This document shows, piece by piece, positions 1 to 5,192 of a stretch of DNA of 5,771 bases (its first letter is position 1; each line of letters starts with the position of its first letter). The notes under the pieces were generated by a model that worked only from the letters and a program-made list of their open reading frames with translations, searched no databases and was not told where the DNA came from. Both the position numbers and the translations under genes were made by a program. Origin of the DNA: Promicromonosporaceae bacterium (lineage in GTDB: Bacteria; Actinomycetota; Actinomycetes; Actinomycetales; Cellulomonadaceae); the NCBI GenBank assembly GCA_009782865.1, contig WRIF01000114.1:1-5771 (forward strand), read 5' to 3'.

Positions 1-2
1 GC

Positions 3-944
3 GGGGCCTCGGCGGCCGACGCGGGCGAAGAGGAAAGGGCCCCCGCGCAGCTCGCGCAGAGGGTGGTTCCCGAGCCGGAACCTGAACCGGAGCCCGAACC
101 CGAGCCAGAACCAGAACCAGAACCGGAACCTGAGCCGCAGGCCTCGACGGCGTGCGTCGACGCGGAATGCGATCCGGAGGTCGAGGTTCAGGTGACCCTC
201 GGCGGGTATGTGATCACCGTGCCCGGTGACTTCACCCTCTCGTTTGACGAAAGCAGCATGGTCCAGGAGCTGAGTGGCTTCAATCGAGGCCAGGAGGCCC
301 ACATCACGTCCGTGTCGTTGCCGTTCGCGGCGACCATGGATGCGTTCGGAGGTGACCTGCTTGAGTTTGTCGACCTCTTCGCCGGCGTCGGCATGACCTG
401 CCTGGAGCTGCCGAACGACACCGCAGAGATCATCGAGATTCAGTCTTGCTGGGAACCGAGCCCCCATGGCGACTACATCACCCAGCTCTACCTGCGCTCC
501 ATGCACACCGATGACGACGTTCTCAGCCTCCTGGTGATCGAGGGGCATGAGCTGTGGACCACCGACATCAGGCTGGAGACGGTGTCGACCCAGACCTTCT
601 GGGCGGAGGTCGAGGGCGGCGACGCCCACGACGACGTGGCCGCGAGCCTGGTCGGACGCTGGGTGTGGCCGGGCGACGGCGAGGTGTGGTGGGAGTTCCG
701 CGCAGACGGTACCGCCGCGTCGGCGATGTCGGCAGAACCCCTGCACTGGCGCTACGACGGTCGAAACGTGCTGCTGTCCCTGTCCAGCGGCGGTCCGGCC
801 GTCCTCACGCTGGAGGACGTGCTCGGGCTCTCAAACACCATGACCCTGTCCCTCACCCAGATGGGAACCACAAACCGTTACACCTACGTCCGCGAGGGAT
901 CTGTCCAGCCTGCAGAGGTCAGCTTCGACATCAGCGGCGTGTAG
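3..944 (+). CDS. Hypothetical exported protein with Pro-Glu repeat linker and lipocalin-like C-terminus (5' partial)
   Basis: I do not recognise this gene. The frame is open from the window edge with no stop, so it is probably cut at the 5' end. A GTG at 63 could start a 293-residue protein, but it has no well-spaced Shine-Dalgarno, and the codons before it encode a plausible Ala/Glu/Gln-rich linker. Numbering from the GTG, residues 3-24 are 11 Pro-Glu dipeptides, then a globular part begins. It has four cysteines (C31, C36, C113, C129), which could form two disulfides outside the cytoplasm. Residues about 197-275 (LVGRWVWPGDGEVWWEFRAD and on) resemble the opening strands of lipocalin-like domains, with GxW and a 'W.F..DGT' pattern. 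A PE-rich rigid linker plus paired cysteines suggests a surface or secreted protein whose signal peptide or lipobox lies upstream of the window. Export is inference. The stop is TAG at 942-944, followed closely by the peroxiredoxin gene on the same strand. Confidence 0.75.
   Translation, partial: GASAADAGEEERAPAQLAQRVVPEPEPEPEPEPEPEPEPEPEPEPQASTACVDAECDPEVEVQVTLGGYVITVPGDFTLSFDESSMVQELSGFNRGQEAHITSVSLPFAATMDAFGGDLLEFVDLFAGVGMTCLELPNDTAEIIEIQSCWEPSPHGDYITQLYLRSMHTDDDVLSLLVIEGHELWTTDIRLETVSTQTFWAEVEGGDAHDDVAASLVGRWVWPGDGEVWWEFRADGTAASAMSAEPLHWRYDGRNVLLSLSSGGPAVLTLEDVLGLSNTMTLSLTQMGTTNRYTYVREGSVQPAEVSFDISGV
69..134 (+). repeat. Pro-Glu dipeptide repeat, 11 copies of a 6-base unit (CCN GAR)
   Basis: Eleven consecutive CCN-GAR codon pairs encode (PE)11, followed by a degenerate copy, CCG CAG (PQ). 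The third bases vary freely (CCC, CCG, CCT, CCA; GAA, GAG), so most copies are old and kept at the protein level. The exception is a run of three identical CCAGAA units at 105-122, which looks like recent slippage. Such repeats form stiff, negatively charged spacers in cell-envelope proteins. Confidence 0.95.
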
Positions 945-955
945 CCGCGCCCTGC

Positions 956-961
956 TAGGGT
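956..961 (+). promoter_or_regulatory. Putative -10 hexamer for leaderless transcription of the peroxiredoxin gene
   Basis: TAGGGT matches the actinobacterial TANNNT -10 pattern. It is followed by six bases and then the ATG at 968, so the predicted transcription start is the A of the start codon. The AGGG within it could instead serve as a weak Shine-Dalgarno. The sequence alone does not decide between these. Confidence 0.5.
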
Positions 962-967
962 GGGCAG

Positions 968-1456
968 ATGGCACAGTTAATGGTTGGCCAGACGGCCCCC
1001 GCCTTTACCCTTCCGGCGGTTGGCCCCGCCCAGACGGTCAGCCTGGCGGGCCTGTTGGAGTCTGCCCGCGAGGGCGTCATCGTCTACTTTTACCCCGCCG
1101 CGCTGACGCCGGGCTGCACCACCGAGGCCTGCGACTTCCGTGATTCCCTGGCCTCCCTGACCGCCAAGGGATATGCGGTGGTGGGAGTGTCGCCGGACAA
1201 GCCCGAGAAGTTGCAGCGGTTTGCCACGCAGGAGGCCCTGACCTTCCCACTGGCCTCTGACCCCGATCACGCCGTGGCCGACGCCTACGGCGCCTGGGGA
1301 ATCAGGAAACTCTACGGCAAGGAGCATGTCGGCCTGTTGCGCTCCACGGTGGTGATTGGGCTTGACGGCAAGGTGGTGCTGGCCAGGTACAACGTCAAGG
1401 CCACCGGGCATGTGGCTCGCCTGCGGGTGCTGTTGGGCATCGACGCCCCAAACTAG
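968..1456 (+). CDS. bcp: Thioredoxin-dependent thiol peroxidase (Bcp/PrxQ peroxiredoxin)
   Basis: A cytosolic peroxiredoxin that reduces hydrogen peroxide and organic hydroperoxides, normally re-reduced by thioredoxin. The 162-residue length is usual for Bcp. The N-terminal strand G-x-x-A-P-x-F-x-L is at residues 7-14, and the active-site segment YFYPAALTPGCTTEACDFRD is at 40-59. It holds the peroxidatic C50 in the TPGC motif and C55 five residues later, the resolving position of atypical two-Cys PrxQ enzymes. R125 in LLRSTVVIGLDG is the conserved active-site arginine. The usual 'K-D/A' residues after YFYP are replaced by AAL, a variation I would expect in actinobacterial members. ATG at 968 is chosen because it immediately precedes the typical N-terminus and sits six bases after a TANNNT hexamer. 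It is convergent with tRNA-Leu, 19 bases away. Confidence 0.95.
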   Translation: MAQLMVGQTAPAFTLPAVGPAQTVSLAGLLESAREGVIVYFYPAALTPGCTTEACDFRDSLASLTAKGYAVVGVSPDKPEKLQRFATQEALTFPLASDPDHAVADAYGAWGIRKLYGKEHVGLLRSTVVIGLDGKVVLARYNVKATGHVARLRVLLGIDAPN

Positions 1457-1475
1457 GGGTCTGCCTAGAAACATC

Positions 1476-1564
1476 TGGTGTCCAGAGGGGGACTTGAACC
1501 CCCACGCCCTAATACGGGCACTAGCACCTCAAGCTAGCGCGTCTGCCAATTCCGCCACCTGGAC
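1476..1564 (-). tRNA. tRNA-Leu, anticodon GAG, CCA encoded
   Basis: On the minus strand it folds as a class II tRNA. The acceptor stem GTCCAGG pairs with TCTGGAC (one G-U pair). The D arm is GCG/CGC around the GG-containing loop, and the anticodon stem is CTAGC/GCTAG with loop TTGAGGT. The long variable arm is TGCCCGTATTAGGGCGT, and the T stem is GGGGG/CCCCC with loop TTCAAGT. Anticodon GAG is at 1530-1528 and decodes CUC and CUU. The long variable arm and anticodon together make leucine secure. Discriminator A is at 1479 and the genomic CCA at 1478-1476. In a genome this GC-rich the GAG isoacceptor should be well used. Confidence 0.97.
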
Positions 1565-1606
1565 CGGTGGACCTCCGCCGCTGTTCGCAGCATCGGTGCG
1601 CCGAGT

Positions 1607-1612
1607 AATCTA
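1607..1612 (-). promoter_or_regulatory. Putative -10 element of the tRNA-Leu promoter
   Basis: On the minus strand TAGATT matches TANNNT and lies 42 bases before the mature tRNA 5' end, giving a precursor leader of about 35 bases. A possible but poor -35 (TTAGGA at 1636-1631, three of six matches to TTGACA) sits 18 bases upstream. The region between is GC-rich apart from this hexamer. Confidence 0.4.
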
Positions 1613-1739
1613 GCACGTCTACCAGCCATCTCCTAACCGGCCGGCCGACCCGCGATCTGTGGCCCGAGACAAACACTCCCGCCGACAAGAAGGGCGCACT
1701 CTGTCGCCCCACCAGTGCCGGAAGGCGGCCCGTCGCCAC

Positions 1740-1745
1740 TAACAT
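1740..1745 (+). promoter_or_regulatory. Putative -10 hexamer for leaderless transcription of the alpha/beta hydrolase gene
   Basis: TAACAT fits TANNNT and is followed by exactly six bases and a GTG at 1752, the same geometry as at the peroxiredoxin gene. There is no purine-rich Shine-Dalgarno at a useful distance before the candidate starts GTG 1746, ATG 1749 or GTG 1752. That favours leaderless initiation and the 1752 start. Confidence 0.45.
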
Positions 1746-1751
1746 GTGATG

Positions 1752-2714
1752 GTGACCGAGACGCCGACCTTCGCCGCCGACCACCTGCTCGGCGACGGCT
1801 TTCAGGTGGCGCCGCTCGGCCCGGCCACGCTGATCAGGTCGACGGTGGCGCCCGCCCCAACGCGCGGGGTGCTGCTCCACGTGCACGGGTACAACGACTA
1901 CTTCTTCCAGCGGCACCTGGCCGAGGCCTTCACCGCCGCCGGCTACCTCTTCTACGCGGTGGACCTGCGGGCCGCCGGCCGTTCGCTGTTGCCCGAGCAG
2001 GTTCCGCACTTCGTTACCGACCTGCGCCAGCAGGCGGCCGACATCTCGGCCGCGTCGTCGTACCTGCGGACGGCCCACCCCGACCTGCCGCTGATCGTCC
2101 ACGCTCATTCGACGGGCGGCCTGACGGCGTCGCTCTGGGCTCATGCCCACCGGCACGCCGCCGGACCCCTGCGCGGCCCCGACGCCCTCCTGCTGAACTC
2201 GCCGTTCCTAGAGCAGCGCGGGCCGCGCGTCGCCCGCGCCGTAACCTCGCCCGTGCTGACGCGGATGGGGCCGATGCGGCCCCTGACCGAGCTCTCGCAC
2301 CGCCCGTCGTACTACGTGCAGGGCCTGCTGTCCCCCGCCGGCGGAGGCTGGGCCTTCGATCACAGCCTGAAGCGGCCCGAGGGGCAGCCCATTCGGGCCG
2401 GCTGGCTGGTGGCCGTGACCCGCGCCCAGGAGCGCGTGTCGCGCGGGCTGGCCCTGGCCTGCCCGGTGCTGCTCGCCGCCGCCGCGGAATCCAGCAAGGA
2501 AGGCCCCGACAATCCCCTGGTGCACACCACCGACTCGGTGCTGGATGTGCGGCAAATCGTCTCCCGGGCTCCCCTGCTGTCGCGGCACACCGAGGTGCTG
2601 CGCATCACCGACGGCGTGCACGACCTGTGCCTGTCTGGCCTGCCCGCTCGAACCGTCTATCTGGAGGCGGTGCTGGCCTGGCTAGACGCCCAGCCACAGG
2701 TCACGGGCCACTAG
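1752..2714 (+). CDS. Alpha/beta hydrolase, lysophospholipase/monoacylglycerol lipase-like
   Basis: A serine hydrolase of the alpha/beta fold, close in style to lysophospholipase/monoglyceride lipase proteins of actinobacteria. The true substrate is unknown. Counting from GTG 1746 (322 residues), the oxyanion-side HVHGYNDY is at 46-53, and the strand-turn YAVDLRAAGRS is at 70-80. The nucleophile elbow HAHSTGGL is at 119-126 with S122. The first glycine of the usual G-x-S-x-G is alanine here. The acid is D263 or D267 in TTDSVLDVRQ, and the base is H292 in GVHDLCLS. The start is uncertain by two codons. GTG 1752 is preferred because of its spacing from a TANNNT hexamer. There is no obvious signal peptide, so a cytoplasmic location is likely. 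Its last 33 bases overlap, tail to tail, the end of the GDPD gene. Confidence 0.88.
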   Translation: MTETPTFAADHLLGDGFQVAPLGPATLIRSTVAPAPTRGVLLHVHGYNDYFFQRHLAEAFTAAGYLFYAVDLRAAGRSLLPEQVPHFVTDLRQQAADISAASSYLRTAHPDLPLIVHAHSTGGLTASLWAHAHRHAAGPLRGPDALLLNSPFLEQRGPRVARAVTSPVLTRMGPMRPLTELSHRPSYYVQGLLSPAGGGWAFDHSLKRPEGQPIRAGWLVAVTRAQERVSRGLALACPVLLAAAAESSKEGPDNPLVHTTDSVLDVRQIVSRAPLLSRHTEVLRITDGVHDLCLSGLPARTVYLEAVLAWLDAQPQVTGH

Positions 2715-3500
2715 CAGGTCCTTGAGCAGGTCGGCGCGGTCGGTGACGATGCCGTCTACCGCGCAGTCGAGCAGGAGTTCCATCTCCGGCCGGGTGTTCG
2801 GCGTCCAGACGTGTACCTGCCTGCCCGCCCAGTGGGCGGCGCGGACGGTGCGGGCATCGACTATCGTCGCCCCGAGCGGCCCGAGTGCCCGCCGGCGGGG
2901 CACCTGGAGCGCGCCGACCCGTGCCAGCGAACTTGAGACGAGCCGGGCACTGCCGCTGCGGACCCCGGCGAGGAACCCGGCCACCTCCGAGGTGGCGGCG
3001 GAGGTGGCCACCGGGGCGCTCAGACGGGTGACGGTGGCCAGGCGACGGAAGCGGGAGAACGAGGTCACACACACCCGCGCATGCGACCCGGTCCGTTCGA
3101 TGGCCTCCGCCACCGGTTGAATGGCCGAGCGGTGCTTGACGTCGATGTTGACGAAGACGTCGGGAAAGGTGCCGAGCACCTCCTGCAGGGGGGGCACCGG
3201 TTCCCGGCCGCCAATCCGGGCCCGACGCACCTCGGACCAGGCCAGTTCGGCGATGGCGCCGGTGGCGTCGGTGGTGCGGTCAAGGTCCGCATCGTGCAGG
3301 GCGACGGCTACGCCATCCCGCGTGCCGTGGGAGTCCGTCTCCAGGTAGCGGTATCCGAGGTCCACGGCGGCCTGGAAGGCGGACATGGAGTTCTCCATGC
3401 CGGAGTCCACGCCGCCGGGCCGGGCGAAGCCGCGATGAGCCAGCGCGATGACACCGCGGGTGCCGTCGGGGCGCAGGTTGTTCCAGTAGGGGTGACTCAC
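2682..3500 (-). CDS. Glycerophosphodiester phosphodiesterase (GDPD family)
   Basis: Hydrolyses glycerophosphodiesters, the deacylated remains of phospholipids, to sn-glycerol 3-phosphate and an alcohol. The 272-residue product shows the family signature in order: AHRG at 21-24 (catalytic H22, R23), MENS at 35-38 (E36, N37), ETDSHGTRDG at 54-63 (metal ligands E54 and D56), LHD at 68-70 (second catalytic H69), VNIDVKH in mid-protein, and near the end VHVWTPNT and DGIVTDRADLL. The mid-protein IDVK has Asp where many relatives have Glu. There is no signal peptide, so a cytoplasmic enzyme is likely. The GTG at 3500 is chosen over an upstream in-frame start at 3662. It overlaps the aroB stop by four bases (GTGA), has a GAGGAGG Shine-Dalgarno, and removes a low-complexity extension lying over the aroB 3' end. 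It is the third gene of the aroK-aroB unit, so it is probably translated by coupling. Confidence 0.9.
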   Translation of the reverse strand: MSHPYWNNLRPDGTRGVIALAHRGFARPGGVDSGMENSMSAFQAAVDLGYRYLETDSHGTRDGVAVALHDADLDRTTDATGAIAELAWSEVRRARIGGREPVPPLQEVLGTFPDVFVNIDVKHRSAIQPVAEAIERTGSHARVCVTSFSRFRRLATVTRLSAPVATSAATSEVAGFLAGVRSGSARLVSSSLARVGALQVPRRRALGPLGATIVDARTVRAAHWAGRQVHVWTPNTRPEMELLLDCAVDGIVTDRADLLKDLLVARDLWLGV

Positions 3501-4603
3501 CCCGCCTCCTCGCCGCACACTTCCCGATAGGCCGCCTCCAGCCACTCGGCCCGCGGTCCTTCCAGGCGCGACGGCTCGGCCACCGCCGTCAGCACCACGA
3601 AGCGCAGGAGGCTGCCGCGGGTCTTCTTGTCCCGGCGCATCACCTCCGCCAACCGCTCCCAACGGCCCGCCCGGTAGGAGGTCGGCAGCCCGACGGCGGC
3701 CAGCGCCTGCCGGTGCTGGTCCACGAAGCCCGCGTCGATCAGTCCGGCCGCCCGCGCCAGCTCAGCGACGAAGACCATGCCGACGGCCACCGCCTCGCCA
3801 TGCCGCCACGAGTAGTCTTCCACCTGCTCGATGGCGTGCCCAAAGGTGTGGCCGTAGTTGAGGATCTCGCGCAGGCCCTGCTCGGTAAGGTCCTCCCCCA
3901 CCACGGCGGCCTTGACGGCGGCCGAGCGGAAGATGAGTTCGGCCAGCACCTCGATGAGGTGGGCGGGGGCGGTCGGTCCATCGAAGGCGCGCAGCTCGGC
4001 GCCGTGGTCGGCCACCAGGCGCAGGATGGCGGTGTCAGCGATGAAGCCGGTCTTGATCACCTCTGCGAGCCCGGCAATCACGTCGCGCCGGGGAAGCGTG
4101 CGGAGCGTGTCAAGGTCACAGGCCACGGCGGTCGGCGCCCAGAACGCGCCGACCAGGTTCTTGCCCGCCGGGGTGTTGATGCCAGTCTTGCCGCCAATGG
4201 CGGCATCGACCATGCCGGCCAGGGTGGTGGGGATTGCCAGCCAGCGCACGCCGCGCAGCCAGGTGGCGGCCACGAACCCGGCCAGGTCGGTGGTGGCCCC
4301 TCCCCCCAGGCCGATGATCAGGTCCGTGCGGGTGAAGGCCAGCTCCCCCAACAGGTCCCACACCTCCTCTAGGATGGCCGAGGTCTTCTGCGCCTCGGCG
4401 TCGGGGGTCTGGAAGCAGTGCACCTGCAGGTCGGGGCGCAGCCCGGCCAGCAGCGCGGGCAGGTGCGGTTCGACGGAGGCCGGGTGGATCACCAGGATGC
4501 GTGCCACCGTCGGCCCGATCAGGGAGGGGATCTCGGCACCGAGGCCGCTGCCAATCAGCACGTCGTACGGTTTTTCCCCGCTTACGGTCACCGTTCGGGT
4601 CAC
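3497..4603 (-). CDS. aroB: 3-dehydroquinate synthase
   Basis: Second enzyme of the shikimate pathway: converts DAHP to 3-dehydroquinate in the cytosol using NAD+ and a divalent metal. The 368-residue length is normal. The NAD-binding GLGGGATTDLAGF is at 98-110, and IPTTLAGMVDAAIGGKTGIN at 124-143 includes the catalytic-site lysine K139. KNLVGAFW is at 148-155, GLAEVIKTG at 178-186 (metal ligand E181), NYGHTFGH at 249-256 (metal ligand H252), HGEAVAVGM at 268-276 (metal ligand H268), and RDKKTRG at 324-330. W155 replaces the His or Tyr usual after GAF, a mild oddity. The start is GTG at 4603, overlapping the aroK stop by four bases (GTGA) and preceded by AAAGGAG eight bases away. No internal promoter is evident, so expression should follow aroK. 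Confidence 0.97.
   Translation of the reverse strand: MTRTVTVSGEKPYDVLIGSGLGAEIPSLIGPTVARILVIHPASVEPHLPALLAGLRPDLQVHCFQTPDAEAQKTSAILEEVWDLLGELAFTRTDLIIGLGGGATTDLAGFVAATWLRGVRWLAIPTTLAGMVDAAIGGKTGINTPAGKNLVGAFWAPTAVACDLDTLRTLPRRDVIAGLAEVIKTGFIADTAILRLVADHGAELRAFDGPTAPAHLIEVLAELIFRSAAVKAAVVGEDLTEQGLREILNYGHTFGHAIEQVEDYSWRHGEAVAVGMVFVAELARAAGLIDAGFVDQHRQALAAVGLPTSYRAGRWERLAEVMRRDKKTRGSLLRFVVLTAVAEPSRLEGPRAEWLEAAYREVCGEEAG
3505..3511 (-). promoter_or_regulatory. Shine-Dalgarno that decides the GDPD start
   Basis: GAGGAGG on the minus strand lies four bases before GTG 3500, inside the last codons of aroB. The spacing is short but workable. Together with the GTGA stop/start overlap it supports this start. 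Confidence 0.7.
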
Positions 4604-5112
4604 AGCCCCATCTCCTTTGCTATCACCTCTGCGGTTTCGGCGGAGGTGAGGTGGTCGGTGGGTACGGTCAGGGTGGCGAGGGCCTCGTAGATGGGGCGGC
4701 GCGCCTGCATCAGTTCAATCCAGCGGGCGCGCGGATTGCCGACCAGCAGGGGGCGAGAGCGGTTGAAACCGATGCGGGGGGCGGCAGCGGTGATCGAGAC
4801 GTCGAGGAAGACGACCGTTCCCCCGCCCTGCCGGTAGGCGTGCAGCAGCTGCTGTGTGCCGCCGTCGAGGATGGCCCCTCCCCCCAACGCGAGCACTCCC
4901 CCGTGCCCCTGGAGCGCGGTAGCCACCTGCTCGGCCTCGAGGGCGCGGAAGGCGGGTTCGCCGTCCTCGGTGAAGATGTCGGAGATGGGCTTGCCCGCCG
5001 TCGCCACCACCTCGTCGTCGGTGTCCCGGAAGGGGGCGTCGATAATCTCCGCGACCCGCCGGCCCACCACCGACTTGCCGGCGCCGGGAGGGCCGAGGAA
5101 AATCAACTTCAT
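4600..5112 (-). CDS. aroK: Shikimate kinase (N-terminus possibly chimeric)
   Basis: Phosphorylates shikimate to shikimate 3-phosphate with ATP, in the cytosol. The 170-residue product has the P-loop GPPGAGKS at 7-14, the DTD motif at 30-32 (metal and shikimate hydroxyl contacts), FR at 55-56 (substrate-binding R56), the GGG loop at 77-79, the lid arginine in SRPLL (R120) and the ARRPIYEALA motif near 137-146. ATG 5112 is chosen because AAAAAGGAG stands seven bases upstream. A longer GTG start at 5133 would translate through that site. The first 13 residues, MKLIFLGPPGAGK, are the classic opening of adenylate kinase rather than of actinobacterial AroK. The DNA also changes from AT-rich to GC-rich within these codons, so residues 1 to about 13 may come from another gene. 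The body from S14 on is certain. It overlaps aroB by four bases. The aroC gene often found just upstream in actinobacteria is absent. Confidence 0.93.
   Translation of the reverse strand: MKLIFLGPPGAGKSVVGRRVAEIIDAPFRDTDDEVVATAGKPISDIFTEDGEPAFRALEAEQVATALQGHGGVLALGGGAILDGGTQQLLHAYRQGGGTVVFLDVSITAAAPRIGFNRSRPLLVGNPRARWIELMQARRPIYEALATLTVPTDHLTSAETAEVIAKEMGL
4612..4618 (-). promoter_or_regulatory. Shine-Dalgarno that decides the aroB start
   Basis: AAAGGAG on the minus strand lies eight bases before GTG 4603, within the last codons of aroK. It fixes the start at the GTGA overlap and points to translational coupling. Confidence 0.75.
5071..5112 (-). other. Suspected chimeric junction inside the P-loop codons of aroK
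   Basis: Base composition, codon style and gene context all change across these first 14 codons. Codons 1-6 (ATG AAG TTG ATT TTC CTC) carry T/A-rich choices continuous with the AT-rich promoter region. From the GPPGAGK codons (5094-5074) onward the gene is uniformly GC-rich actinobacterial aroK. Adenylate kinases share GPPGAGK with this AroK and diverge at the next residue (G in Adk, S here), so a join within this roughly 21-base identity would give exactly this sequence. This is inference. A true horizontal recombination or a natural AroK variant remains possible. Confidence 0.5.
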
Positions 5113-5119
5113 TAATATA

Positions 5120-5128
5120 CTCCTTTTT
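5120..5128 (-). promoter_or_regulatory. Strong Shine-Dalgarno that decides the aroK (or adk-derived) start
   Basis: AAAAAGGAG on the minus strand stands seven bases (TATATTA) before ATG 5112. This near-ideal, A-rich site contrasts with the leaderless or GC-rich initiation signals of the genes to the left. Confidence 0.85.
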
Positions 5129-5141
5129 AACACAAGCTTAT

Positions 5142-5155
5142 GCTGGTCTGCCAGC
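5142..5155. repeat. Short inverted repeat in the divergent promoter region
   Basis: GCTGG and CCAGC form a five-base-pair perfect inverted repeat around the four-base centre TCTG. A G-T pair could extend it by one. In the leftward transcript it falls in the 5' leader, and relative to the rightward gene it lies near the -35 position, so it could be a small operator. No terminator-like T run adjoins it. Confidence 0.45.
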
Positions 5156-5162
5156 GTGAATA

Positions 5163-5192
5163 ATTATATACTATATTTATGAAAAATTTGAA
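5163..5192 (-). promoter_or_regulatory. Sigma-70-type promoter reading into aroK (or the original adk)
   Basis: On the minus strand a perfect TATAAT lies at 5168-5163. A TTCAAA (four of six matches to TTGACA) lies at 5192-5187, with an 18-base spacer. The predicted start near 5156 gives a leader of about 45 bases carrying the hairpin and the Shine-Dalgarno. The -35 lies inside the first codons of the divergent HAD gene. Confidence 0.55.
5167..5172 (+). promoter_or_regulatory. Putative -10 hexamer of the HAD phosphatase gene
   Basis: TATACT is five of six to TATAAT and shares two bases with the leftward TATAAT on the other strand. Only six bases separate it from ATG 5179 and there is no Shine-Dalgarno, so the gene may be transcribed leaderless. 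No convincing -35 is seen; TGGTCT at 5144-5149 matches three of six. Confidence 0.45.

Larger units (their letters stand above)
5113..5178. promoter_or_regulatory. AT-rich divergent intergenic region between aroK and the HAD phosphatase gene
   Basis: These 66 bases are about 70% A+T, unlike the intergenic DNA elsewhere in the window. They hold a Shine-Dalgarno and promoter reading left, an overlapping -10 reading right, and a small hairpin between the promoter and the leftward start. The region serves two divergent genes and looks native to the right-hand gene rather than to the actinobacterial genes on the left. Confidence 0.7.

Noticed and set aside
1453..1468. CTAGG/CCTAG inverted repeat just after the peroxiredoxin stop, as a possible terminator
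   Set aside because: It has only five base pairs, a six-base loop and no T run. It is too weak to call, although it lies in the right place between convergent genes.
1637..1644. CCGGCCGG palindrome upstream of the hydrolase gene
   Set aside because: An eight-base GC palindrome is expected by chance at this base composition, and nothing else marks it as an operator.
1521..2156. Long minus-strand open frame over the start of the hydrolase gene and part of the tRNA
   Set aside because: It is Arg/Gly-rich with no recognisable motif and overlaps a tRNA and a clear enzyme gene. It is a high-GC shadow frame.
1715..2725. Plus-strand open frame in another frame over the hydrolase gene
   Set aside because: Its Arg/Ala/Pro-rich translation has no motifs. 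The overlapping frame holds the complete catalytic triad of an alpha/beta hydrolase.
3501..3662. Upstream in-frame extension of the GDPD gene to a start at 3662
   Set aside because: The extra 54 residues are low-complexity Gly/Arg/Ala and lie over the aroB 3' end in another frame. The GTG at 3500 has a Shine-Dalgarno and a GTGA overlap, and leads straight into the family N-terminus.
3713..4649. Plus-strand open frames opposite aroB and aroK
   Set aside because: Antisense shadows of well-conserved enzyme genes, with Arg/Ser- or Gly-rich compositions and no family motifs.
5113..5133. Upstream GTG start for aroK at 5133 (adds seven residues)
   Set aside because: It would translate through the strong AAAAAGGAG site, which is well placed for ATG 5112.
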